A stretch of DNA of 64,000 nt from Rhodopseudomonas palustris (lineage in GTDB: Bacteria; Pseudomonadota; Alphaproteobacteria; Rhizobiales; Xanthobacteraceae), in NCBI RefSeq assembly GCF_003591005.1, contig NZ_QYYD01000025.1:1-64000 (forward strand). The letters are read 5' to 3'. Below the pieces are notes generated by a model. It ran no database searches, had not been told where the DNA came from, and saw only the letters and a list, made by a program, of their open reading frames with translations. Position numbers and translations under genes: made by a program. Shown here in pieces: positions 54,474 through 62,686 of the stretch (positions within the stretch are counted from its first letter, which is position 1; every line of letters begins with the position of its first letter).

Positions 54474-56237
54474 TCACGCTGCCGCGGACGCAGTGCCGTT
54501 GTTCATCCTGCGCGCGATGTCCTGCACCGCGATGTAGGCGAACACGATCGCCGGTCCCAAGGTGATGCCGGGGCCGGGATAGTTTCCGCCCATCACCGAA
54601 TGCATGTCGTTGCCGCAGGCGTAGAGCCGTTCGATGCGGCTGCCATCGTGACGCAGGACGCAGGCGCTTTCGTCGGTCACAAAGCCCGTCGCGGCGCCGA
54701 TATCACCAGGGAACAGGCGCACTGCATAGAACGGCGCGGTGTCCACTGCGCCGAGGCATGGGTTCGGTCCATGGCTCATATCACCTGCGGTGATACGTTG
54801 ATAATCGGTCGAGCCGCGGCCGAAGTCCTGATCGATTCCGGTGCGGGCAAATTCGTTGAAGCGCTGAACCGTCGCGGTGAGTTCGGCGGGCGCAATGCCC
54901 AATTTGGCGGCAAGCTCGGCGAGAGATTCGGCACGCGTCAAATAGCCATCCCTGATGAAAGGCCCGCGTCCCCAGCGGCCGGGCCGCGCCATGCCGAGAC
55001 CATACTTGCGAAGCGCGGTCTCGTCGGCGATCAGATAGGCGGGAATGGATGGTGAGATCGCGTTGGCGTCGAGCATCCCCTGGGTGAAGGGATGATAAGA
55101 CAACGCCTCGTTGACGAAGCGGCGACCGCTCTGGTTGACGGTGATCGTCCCCGGCCGGCCGCGGTCGAAGATGAAGTGAGGGAACACCGCGGTCTCGCCA
55201 TTGCGGCGCCGGCGCACAGACACCGGCGCCCAGAACGCACTGTCGCGGCCGTCCGCGCCGTAACGGGCGCCGATTCCCGAAAGCAATTCGTGCAACTGAC
55301 CGGTGTGGCCCTGCGCCCCGGGACAGTACTGTGCGACGGGCTGCCGCAGCAGTTCCGCGCGAAGGCGTGGGTGCCGATTGAAGCCGCCGGTGGCGCTGAC
55401 GAGGCCGCCGCGACAAACGAGCGTTCGCGTAACGCCGTCTTGTTCGATGGTCAGCTGCGAAGGACTGCCGTCGCGCAAGTCGATCGCCTTGACCGAGGCA
55501 TTCAACAGCATCGGCACGCCGCGCTCCCGCAGCGACAGCAGCAGCCGCGCCGTGAGCGCATTGCCCATCATCAGCCGAGTGCCGCGACGATGCGACAGTC
55601 GGTCGAGCGCATGACGGGCGAGCAGGCCGGCAGAATGCCGGAAAGCCCGCCAGGAGCGCCCGGCTGAAAGGAAGTTCAGCACGTCCTCCTGATTGACCAT
55701 CATGCCTCCGAGCACCGTGAATTCAGGAATGGGCTCGCGAACAAGATCGAACAGATCGCCGAGTTCGCGGCCGTCGAACGGCATCGCCTCGAGGACGCGG
55801 CCCTTCAGTGTGGCGCCGGGCAGGTCGCTGTTGTAGTCGGGATGCAGCTTTCGGGCGCGAAAGCGCACGTGGGAATGCTGCTCCAGATCGGCGACCGCCT
55901 TCGGTCCATTGGCCAGGAAAGCCAGCCGCATCGATTCGGGAGACTCGTTGCCGACGGAGTGCCGTAGATACAAAGCCGCCTTGTCGATGCTGTCGTCTGC
56001 ACCGACCAGAGCCGCGTGATGCGTATTGGGGATCCAGGCGCTGCCGGCCGAATAGGCGCTCGTGCCGCCGACCCGGTCGGTATGCTCGACCAGCAGGGGC
56101 TTCAGCCCGGCGATCGCGGCGAACAAGGCGGCCGACAAGCCTGCCGCGCCCGCCCCAATGACGATGACGTCGAATGAACCACTCTCGATATCGCCGAGCT
56201 GATGATCTGTTCTCACTGTCGCTTCGGTCCGATTCAC
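54474..56237 (-). CDS. FAD-binding dehydrogenase (fumarate reductase/3-ketosteroid dehydrogenase family)
   Basis: A flavoprotein of about 587 residues. The dinucleotide motif VIVIGAGAAGLSAALFAAIAGLKPLLVEHTDRVGGTSAYSAGSAW lies at about 24-68, and the C-terminal FAD motif GGNYPGPGITLGPAIVFAYIA is typical of the 3-ketosteroid-delta1-dehydrogenase group. It could desaturate or reduce a ring intermediate. GTG 56237 is my choice, 7-9 bases after an AGG; the open frame reaches 56432 but runs through the operator. Single-gene unit. Confidence 0.85.
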   Translation of the reverse strand: MNRTEATVRTDHQLGDIESGSFDVIVIGAGAAGLSAALFAAIAGLKPLLVEHTDRVGGTSAYSAGSAWIPNTHHAALVGADDSIDKAALYLRHSVGNESPESMRLAFLANGPKAVADLEQHSHVRFRARKLHPDYNSDLPGATLKGRVLEAMPFDGRELGDLFDLVREPIPEFTVLGGMMVNQEDVLNFLSAGRSWRAFRHSAGLLARHALDRLSHRRGTRLMMGNALTARLLLSLRERGVPMLLNASVKAIDLRDGSPSQLTIEQDGVTRTLVCRGGLVSATGGFNRHPRLRAELLRQPVAQYCPGAQGHTGQLHELLSGIGARYGADGRDSAFWAPVSVRRRRNGETAVFPHFIFDRGRPGTITVNQSGRRFVNEALSYHPFTQGMLDANAISPSIPAYLIADETALRKYGLGMARPGRWGRGPFIRDGYLTRAESLAELAAKLGIAPAELTATVQRFNEFARTGIDQDFGRGSTDYQRITAGDMSHGPNPCLGAVDTAPFYAVRLFPGDIGAATGFVTDESACVLRHDGSRIERLYACGNDMHSVMGGNYPGPGITLGPAIVFAYIAVQDIARRMNNGTASAAA

Positions 56238-56259
56238 AAACGCACCTGCCAGGTTTCTG

Positions 56260-56275
56260 TTGAACGGACATTCAA
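56260..56275. promoter_or_regulatory. TetR-type operator variant before the FAD dehydrogenase
   Basis: TTGAACG-GA-CATTCAA: same spacing and outer bases as the cluster consensus, with A instead of C at position 5 of each half. The symmetrical change suggests a variant site, possibly for the other TetR protein. Confidence 0.5.
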
Positions 56276-57111
56276 CATCAGGCGTCGCTTGATGACAACA
56301 AGCCAGAACGCATCCGTTCAGCCGTTCGGAGGAAACGGTAGCAAGAATGACTTCCGATCGAGGCGTCCAACGGGCGCTGCGCACGATGCCGCCAGCCAGC
56401 GCCTTTCCGACTAATCGATCAATGCTCAACAACTACTTTCAGAATTGCCCGTGAGCCTGTCGCGCAGAGAATGGGGCGAAGCTGATGTCCGGATCGGCGG
56501 GCATCGGAAGACCGGTGTAGTCGGGAACGATCTTCCGCTTTTCGGCAGCGATGAAGATCGGTGATCACGCCACCGCGGTATGAACCCGGATACAAATCGC
56601 ATCGCAACTCATCCCGTCAGACACGGGCCACTCTTGCATGGCGTGGCTGGCAACGAACGATCCGTCCACGGACGAACCGGCGGTTGAAGAATCGAGGCGA
56701 GGCCAGCGCGTCCTTTTCAACGAGGCGATCCCGCGGAGCCGAATGAGGTGAGACCGACTACTTCGGCTCCCCAACAACGATTGCAGGATCAATATCGGAG
56801 CTTGCGGTCTCCGCGGCCGGACAAGCATCTGCGATGACATCGTGGCCGGCGCAAATCGCTCAGTCTGCTCACGCGACGCGTCATGGTCGGGCCTTCCGGT
56901 CGGACTCGGTCTGAAGAGCCCGGCGAAGCCAAGGCATCCCGAAAGATACGCGTGAGAGGCCCGAAGCAACGCGCGCTCGTCGCGCCGACAGGCCCGCATC
57001 GCCTGCTTGAGGGCATCGAGGCGCGGTTCACGCGTGCGGTCTAGCACGCCGACCTATGGTCGCCGAGGCGGGGCTTGCGGCTGTCGAAGCTGTCAGTCAG
57101 GCGATTGGATC
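56276..57111. other. Gap with possible gene remnants, right edge of the accessory cluster
   Basis: About 840 bases with no convincing intact gene. On the minus strand at 56558-56439 a 39-codon stretch reads IFIAAEKRKIVPDYTGLPMP and then a typical-looking end (...ADPDISFAPFSARQAHGQF) but has no start, so it may be the tail of a deleted gene. A 160-codon open frame at 56565-57047 (minus) has an Arg/Ser-rich composition and no family features; I do not support it. Confidence 0.4.
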
Positions 57112-57185
57112 TGGCTGGGGAACCTGGATTCGAACCAAGACAAACAGAGTCAGAGTCTGTTGTGCTACCGTTACACCATTCCCCA
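57112..57185 (-). tRNA. tRNA-Gln (anticodon CUG)
   Basis: On the minus strand TGGGGAA...TTCCCCA form a 7-bp acceptor stem, followed by discriminator G and an encoded CCA (57114-57112). The anticodon stem ACAGA/TCTGT closes the loop CTCTGAC, giving anticodon CTG. The T-arm contains GGTTCGAATCC. The D-arm has GTGTAACGGTAGCAC. Its 3' end faces the accessory cluster. Confidence 0.95.
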
Positions 57186-57343
57186 CCGAAAATGCCGGCG
57201 TAGCCAGTCATTTAGGGTCGAGCCGGGGGCGGACCCAATTGGTCGGCCCGGCGGCTCGGATGGCGCGACTTCTAGCGGGGTCGGGCCGGTCCTGCAAGGG
57301 GCTTGCTGACATTGATGACAGGCGATCGACCCTGCCGCGGCCC

Positions 57344-60300
57344 TCACTCCGCCGCCTGCTTCACCTCGCCGTGCGGCACGCGGGCCTCCTCCGGCCGTCG
57401 GCCGCGGCCCCAGGCCGTCAGGGCGTTGGAGAGGCGGTCGAGATAGAGATAGACCACCGGGGTGGTGAACAGCGTCAGCGCCTGGCTGACGGCGAGGCCG
57501 CCGACCATGGCGTAGCCGAGCGGCTGGCGGATTTCCGAGCCGGTGCCGGTGCCGAGCATCAGCGGCACGCCGCCGAGCAGCGCCGCCATCGTGGTCATCA
57601 TGATCGGGCGGAAGCGCAGCAGCGCCGCCTTGCGGATCGCCTGCTCCGGGTCGAGATGCTCGTCGCGCTCCGCCGCGATGGCGAAGTCGACCAGCATGAT
57701 GCCGTTCTTCTTGACGATGCCGATCAGCAGGATGACGCCGATCAGCGCGATCAGGCTGAAGTCGAAGCCGAACAGCATCAGGATTGCCAGCGCGCCGACG
57801 CCGGCGGAGGGCAGGGTGGAGAGAATCGTCAGCGGGTGGATGTAGCTCTCGTAGAGAATGCCGAGGATCAGATAGACCACCACCAGCGCGGCGAGGATGA
57901 GCAGCGGCACGGTGCCGAGTGATTGCTGGAACGCCTGCGCGGTGCCCTGGAAGCTGCCGTTCAGCGTCTGCGGCGCGCCGATCTCGGCCATCGCGCGCTG
58001 GACCGCCTCGGTGGCCTGGCCGAGCGCGGCGCCCGACGCCAGGTTGAAACTGATCGTGGTGGCGGGGAACTGGCCCTGATGGGCGATCGACAGCGGCCGC
58101 ACCGGCACAGTGGTCCATTTGGCGAAGGCTGACAACGGCACCGCGTCGCCAGTGGTCGGCGAGGTGATGTAGATCTTGTCCAGCGACTCGACCTTGCCCT
58201 GCAGCTCCGGCAGCACCTCCAGAATGACGTGGTAGGAGTTGGTCTGGGTGAAATACTGCGCGACCTGGCGCTGGCCGAATGCGTCGTACAGCGTGTCGTC
58301 GATCAGCTGCGGCTGTATGCCGAAGCGCGAGGCGGAGTCGCGGTTGATCGTCAGCGTCAGCGTGGTGCCTTCGGTCTGCTGGTCGCTGGCGACGTCGCGC
58401 AGCTCCGGCAGTGTCTGCAGCTTGGCCAGCACCTTCGGCGCCCACTCGTTGAGTTCGGTGAGATTGGCGTCCTGCAGGGTGTATTCGAACTGGGTGCGGG
58501 TCGGCCGGCCGCCGAGCCGGACGTCCTGCGCCGCCTGCATGAACAGCCGCGCGCCTTCGACCTGCTCGAGCTTCGGCCGCAGCCGCGCGATGATCTGCTG
58601 AGCACTGGCGGCGCGGCCGTCGCGCGGCTTCAACGTGATGTACATGCGCCCGGTGTTGAGTGCGCTGCCCGAGCCGCCGATCGCCATCGCCACGCTGGCG
58701 ACGTCGGGATCGGCCTGCACGATTTTGCCGAGCGCTTCCTGGTGCGCCTTCATGTCGGCGAACGAGATGTCCTGCCCGGCCTCCGAGGACGCCGTGATCA
58801 GGCCGGTGTCCTGCTGCGGGAAGAATCCCTTCGGGATCACCATGAACAGATACACCGACAGGCCGAGCGTGGCGAAGAACACCATCAGCGTGGTCAGGCG
58901 CCAGCGCAGCACCAGGTCGAGTCCGCGCTCATAGGCGCGCAGCATCGCCTCGAAGCCGCGCTCGCTGAGCTCGTACAGCCGGCCGTGCTTCACGGCGTGT
59001 TCGTTGCGCAGGAAGCGCGATGCCATCATCGGCGTCAGGGTCAGCGACACCACCAGCGACACCACGATGGTCATCGCCAGCGTCACGGCAAATTCGCGGA
59101 ACAGCCGGCCGATGATGCCGCCCATCAGCAGCAGCGGGATCAGCACCGCGATCAGCGAGATCGAAATCGACACGATGGTGAAGCCGATTTCGCCGGCGCC
59201 CTTTAGCGCCGCCGCCATCGGGGTTTCGCCTTCCTCGATGTAGCGGGTGATGTTCTCCAGCATCACGATAGCGTCGTCGACCACGAAGCCGACCGAGATC
59301 GTCAGCGCCATCAGCGACAAATTGTCGAGCGAATAGCCGGCGGCCCACATCAGAGCGCAGGCGCCGAGCAAAGCCAGCGGAACCGTGACGCTCGGGATGA
59401 TGGTCGCCCAGATGTTGCGCAGGAACAGGAAGATCACCATCACCACCAGCGCGATGGTTAGCAGCAGCGTGAACTGCACGTCCTCGACCGCAGCGCGGAT
59501 AGTCTGGGTGCGGTCGCTGATCACATCGATCTTGACCGCCGGCGGGATCGCCGCGACGAGGCGGGGGAGCTGCGCCTTGATTTTGTCGACGGTGTCGATG
59601 ACGTTGGCGCCGGGCTGCTTGAAGATCACCAGGAATACGCCGCGCTTGCCGTTGGCCCACGCCGCCTGCTTGGCGTCCTCCGGGCCGGCGACCGCCTGGC
59701 CGATATCGCGAATGCGCAGCGGGCCGCCGTTGCGATAGGCGATGATGACGTCGTTCCAGTCCTTGGCGCGGGTCAGCTGGTCGTTGGCATAGATGGTGTA
59801 GCTGCGCTTGGCGCCGTCGAGATTGCCCTTCGGAGCATCGACGGTGGTGATGCCGATGCGGGTGCGGACGTCCTCGAGCGACAGTCCCTTGGCGACCAGC
59901 TTGGCGGGATCGACCTGGACGCGGATGGCCGGCTTCTGCTGGCCGCCGATCAGCACCTGGGCGACGCCGGTGATCTGGCTGATCTGCTGGGCGAGCTGGG
60001 CGTCGACCGCGTCGCTGACCTCGATCAGCGGCAGCGTGTCGGAGGTCGCCGACAGCAGCAGGATCGGCGAGTCCGCCGGGTTGACCTTGCGATACGTCGG
60101 CGGGTTCGGCAGCGTCTTCGGCAACTGGCCGCCGGCCGCATTGATGGCCGCCTGCACGTCATTGGCGGCACCGTCGATGGCGCGGCTGAGGTCGAACTGG
60201 ATGGTCACCGCGGTCGAGCCGAGCGAACTGCTCGAGGTCAGCTGTGCGACGCCGGGAATTTGCGCGAACTGCCGCTCCAGCGGCTGGGCCACCGAGGACG

Positions 60301-60484
60301 CCATCGTCTCCGGGCTGGCACCGGGCAAAGTGGCGGAGACCTGGATGGTCGGGAAGTCGACCTGCGGCAGCGGCGCCACCGGCAGCATCGGATAGGCGAC
60401 CAGGCCGACGAACAGGATGCCGGCCATCAGCAGCGAGGTGGCGATCGGATAGCGGATGAACGGGGAGGAGATGCCGCCTTCCAT
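57344..60484 (-). CDS. RND efflux pump inner-membrane transporter (MdtB/MdtC-like)
   Basis: A 1046-residue proton-driven exporter with 12 membrane helices and two large periplasmic loops. The start ISSPFIRYPIATSLLMAGILFVGLVAYPMLPVAPLPQVDFPTI is characteristic of the MdtBC/MuxBC branch. The proton-relay Asp pair lies near residue 400 in VGFVVDDAIVMLENI, and FFPQQDTGLI at the second-half opening is conserved. It begins one base after the adaptor gene's stop. No outer-membrane channel gene is in the window. Substrates are unknown (drugs, bile-salt-like or phenolic compounds in relatives). Confidence 0.94.
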   Translation of the reverse strand: MEGGISSPFIRYPIATSLLMAGILFVGLVAYPMLPVAPLPQVDFPTIQVSATLPGASPETMASSVAQPLERQFAQIPGVAQLTSSSSLGSTAVTIQFDLSRAIDGAANDVQAAINAAGGQLPKTLPNPPTYRKVNPADSPILLLSATSDTLPLIEVSDAVDAQLAQQISQITGVAQVLIGGQQKPAIRVQVDPAKLVAKGLSLEDVRTRIGITTVDAPKGNLDGAKRSYTIYANDQLTRAKDWNDVIIAYRNGGPLRIRDIGQAVAGPEDAKQAAWANGKRGVFLVIFKQPGANVIDTVDKIKAQLPRLVAAIPPAVKIDVISDRTQTIRAAVEDVQFTLLLTIALVVMVIFLFLRNIWATIIPSVTVPLALLGACALMWAAGYSLDNLSLMALTISVGFVVDDAIVMLENITRYIEEGETPMAAALKGAGEIGFTIVSISISLIAVLIPLLLMGGIIGRLFREFAVTLAMTIVVSLVVSLTLTPMMASRFLRNEHAVKHGRLYELSERGFEAMLRAYERGLDLVLRWRLTTLMVFFATLGLSVYLFMVIPKGFFPQQDTGLITASSEAGQDISFADMKAHQEALGKIVQADPDVASVAMAIGGSGSALNTGRMYITLKPRDGRAASAQQIIARLRPKLEQVEGARLFMQAAQDVRLGGRPTRTQFEYTLQDANLTELNEWAPKVLAKLQTLPELRDVASDQQTEGTTLTLTINRDSASRFGIQPQLIDDTLYDAFGQRQVAQYFTQTNSYHVILEVLPELQGKVESLDKIYITSPTTGDAVPLSAFAKWTTVPVRPLSIAHQGQFPATTISFNLASGAALGQATEAVQRAMAEIGAPQTLNGSFQGTAQAFQQSLGTVPLLILAALVVVYLILGILYESYIHPLTILSTLPSAGVGALAILMLFGFDFSLIALIGVILLIGIVKKNGIMLVDFAIAAERDEHLDPEQAIRKAALLRFRPIMMTTMAALLGGVPLMLGTGTGSEIRQPLGYAMVGGLAVSQALTLFTTPVVYLYLDRLSNALTAWGRGRRPEEARVPHGEVKQAAE

Positions 60485-60485
60485 G

Positions 60486-61700
60486 TCAGCGAGCTCCGGC
60501 GACGGTTGATCCGGTGGTCGGCCCGCCGTGCGGCTGACCGTCGGCGACCTTGAACGCCACCGTGGAGCCCGGCTTGACCTTATATTGGCCGCCGACGATG
60601 ACGCGGTCGCCGGGCTCGAGCCCGGCGGTGATCACCGTGTTGCGGTCGTTGGCCGGGCCGACCTCGAGCTTGCGGACCTGCGCCTTGTTGTCGGCATCGA
60701 CCGCATAGGCATACAGCCCATCGGGGCCGTGCTGGATCGCCTCGTTCGGCGCCACCACCACGTCGTCCAAGGTCTTCACCAGGAGTTCAGTGGATACAGC
60801 CAGGCCCGGCCACAGCGCGTGGTCCTTGTTGTCGAACACCGCCTTCAGCCGCACCGTGCCGCTGTTGGAATCGACCTGGTTGTTGACAACCGACAGCACG
60901 CCCTCCGATAGCCGCGTCTTGCCGTCGGTCGATAGCGCGATCACCCGCAGCGGCTGCGCCGCCTGCGCCTTGTTGATGTCGGAGACGCGTTCCTCCGGGG
61001 CGGTGAAGATCACCGCGATCGGCTCGATCTGGGCGATGGTGACGATGCCGGTCTGGGTCGCGGCGTTGACGATGTTGCCCTTGTCGACCTGGCGGATGCC
61101 GGTGACGCCCGAGATCGGGGCCCGAACGCTGGCGTAATCGAGCTGGGTCTGGGCATTGGCGATGGCGGCCTCGTCGGCCGCGATCTGAGCGGTGAGCTGC
61201 TGCACGGTGGAGCGCTGGGTGTCGGTCTGCTGCTTGGTAGCGAACTCGCCGAGCCGCACCGAGCGGCTGAGGTCGAGCTGGGCGTTGGCCAGATTGGCCT
61301 GGTCCTGCGCTTTCTTTGCCTTGGCCTGATCGAGCGTGGCCTGGAACGGACGGGGGTCGATCTGGGCGATCAGGTCGCCGGCCTGGACGATCTGGCCTTC
61401 CTTGAACGCGATCTGGTCGACCTGGCCATCGACCCGGGTTCGCACCACCACGGTGTTGAAGCCCTGCACCGTCCCGAGGCTGGTGAGATAGACCGGGAAC
61501 GAGGCCTTCTGGACCGTTGCTACCGTCACCGGCACGGCCGGTCCCTGACCGGCCTTGCTGCTGTCCTTGCCGGTTTTGGAACTGGCCGACTGCTGGCTGG
61601 GCTGAGTATGGTAGTGCTGCCAGGCCCAGGTACCGGCGCCGACAGTTCCGAGCAGGGCGACACCGGTCAAAGCCCGGCGGAGGGCGTGGGAAGAGCTCAT
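60486..61700 (-). CDS. RND efflux periplasmic adaptor (MdtA-like membrane fusion protein)
   Basis: A protein of about 404 residues with an N-terminal membrane anchor (about 9-27), a lipoyl-like half (VVVRTRVDGQVDQIAFKEGQIVQAGDLIAQIDPRPF), an alpha-hairpin rich in Ala/Gln (AKAKKAQDQANLANAQLDL...), then the second lipoyl half (YASVRAPISGVTGIRQVDKGNIV) and the beta-barrel domain. ATG 61700 is used; GTG 61733 is also open and neither has a strong ribosome site. First gene of the efflux operon. Confidence 0.93.
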   Translation of the reverse strand: MSSSHALRRALTGVALLGTVGAGTWAWQHYHTQPSQQSASSKTGKDSSKAGQGPAVPVTVATVQKASFPVYLTSLGTVQGFNTVVVRTRVDGQVDQIAFKEGQIVQAGDLIAQIDPRPFQATLDQAKAKKAQDQANLANAQLDLSRSVRLGEFATKQQTDTQRSTVQQLTAQIAADEAAIANAQTQLDYASVRAPISGVTGIRQVDKGNIVNAATQTGIVTIAQIEPIAVIFTAPEERVSDINKAQAAQPLRVIALSTDGKTRLSEGVLSVVNNQVDSNSGTVRLKAVFDNKDHALWPGLAVSTELLVKTLDDVVVAPNEAIQHGPDGLYAYAVDADNKAQVRKLEVGPANDRNTVITAGLEPGDRVIVGGQYKVKPGSTVAFKVADGQPHGGPTTGSTVAGAR

Positions 61701-62188
61701 CGACGATCCGTTGCGTTCGCTGCCGGATTTCACACGGGCATACGCCGTCCAGCCTGTTGCGGCGATCAGAGCAGTCTTTTGGACCTAAACAGCGGTCCCG
61801 GCAGTGTAAACACACTTGCGCGCGAAACCGCCTCACATTGCCAAAGCTTCATGAACAGCCGACAAAACGCAGGGCGCCAGCGCTTTGTTGCATATGACGA
61901 GGGTAAACAAACCCGCGCTTCGGCGCGTGCCTGATCGGGCGTCAGGTGCTGGAGACGAGCACATCGCAAGGTGCTTCGTCGTATTTTCAATGGCGTCTTG
62001 CCGAACGCTCCCTGCCCGAAATCTCGCTATGTCAGTGCCCCGCCCCATGCCAGAGGCGTGGAGAGGCAGGACAAGCGGCCGGTAGACCAAATAGCTAGTT
62101 GAGAACTGTTCCAATTGTCAGCAAGCCGGCTGTCGGTCATATCCGGTCGCGCCCGGTCGCGTCGGACCGGCATGATCCGGAGAGGGGA
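61701..62188. other. Intergenic region upstream of the efflux operon
   Basis: About 490 bases between the divergent adaptor gene and a small unknown gene. Small open frames on both strands overlap each other and have no family features. I see no repeat, RNA gene or regulator gene here. Confidence 0.5.
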
Positions 62189-62434
62189 ATGGAAGAACTG
62201 AACGGGCGGATGATTGCCTGCCAGATCCTGATCACCGGGCTGATCGCGCGTGTGGCCAACGATCAGGCCGATCCGCTGCGCTTCCTTAGTGAATTTCGCG
62301 ACGAGATCCGCGCGGTGGTGAGCGGGATCAGGATCGCCGGCGCGCTGGACAGCGAGCGCGTGCGTCTGACGGCGCAGCAGACCGTCGATGAGTTGTTCTC
62401 GTTGATGAAGCCGCCGAGCACGGCGGAGGATTGA
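62189..62434 (+). CDS. Small hypothetical protein, 81 residues
   Basis: MEELNGRMIACQILITGLIA at the start, then a helical, moderately acidic sequence (DPLRFLSEFRDEIRAVVSGI) and a Pro-rich end. ATG 62189 is preceded by a very good AGAGGGGA site, which supports a real gene. It is predicted to be all-helical. I do not recognise a family; similar short proteins occur in Rhodopseudomonas/Bradyrhizobium. It stands alone. Confidence 0.65.
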   Translation: MEELNGRMIACQILITGLIARVANDQADPLRFLSEFRDEIRAVVSGIRIAGALDSERVRLTAQQTVDELFSLMKPPSTAED

Positions 62435-62561
62435 GCGTGGGCGGCTGGCTGGTACTATCCAAGTACCACATCGCTGCGCGCAAAAACTCCGCAATTGCTC
62501 AGCATCGCGGCAAATTCTGCGGGATGCGGAGATCAGCTCCGGATGTTTCCGGAGGCGTTAG

Positions 62562-62578
62562 TTTAGAACCGTTTTGAT
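62562..62578. promoter_or_regulatory. Possible Irr/ICE iron-control box
   Basis: TTTAGAA-CCG-TTTTGAT matches the rhizobial iron-control element TTTAGAA-N3-TTCTAAA fully in the first half and 4 of 7 in the second. It lies about 110 bases before a TonB-dependent siderophore receptor, a typical Irr target. A TTGACT -35 candidate follows at 62615. Confidence 0.45.
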
Positions 62579-62686
62579 CTTGAACGATTCCAGCGCGACA
62601 AAGCCGCGCGCGCGTTGACTCTCTATTTTGCGGCCGATACCACTGAAACCTGCAGGTAATTAGCAACTGCACTTTTCGGAGGCATC

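Noticed and set aside
56565-57047. 160-codon minus-strand open frame
   Set aside because: Arg/Ser-rich, no ribosome site or recognisable domain.
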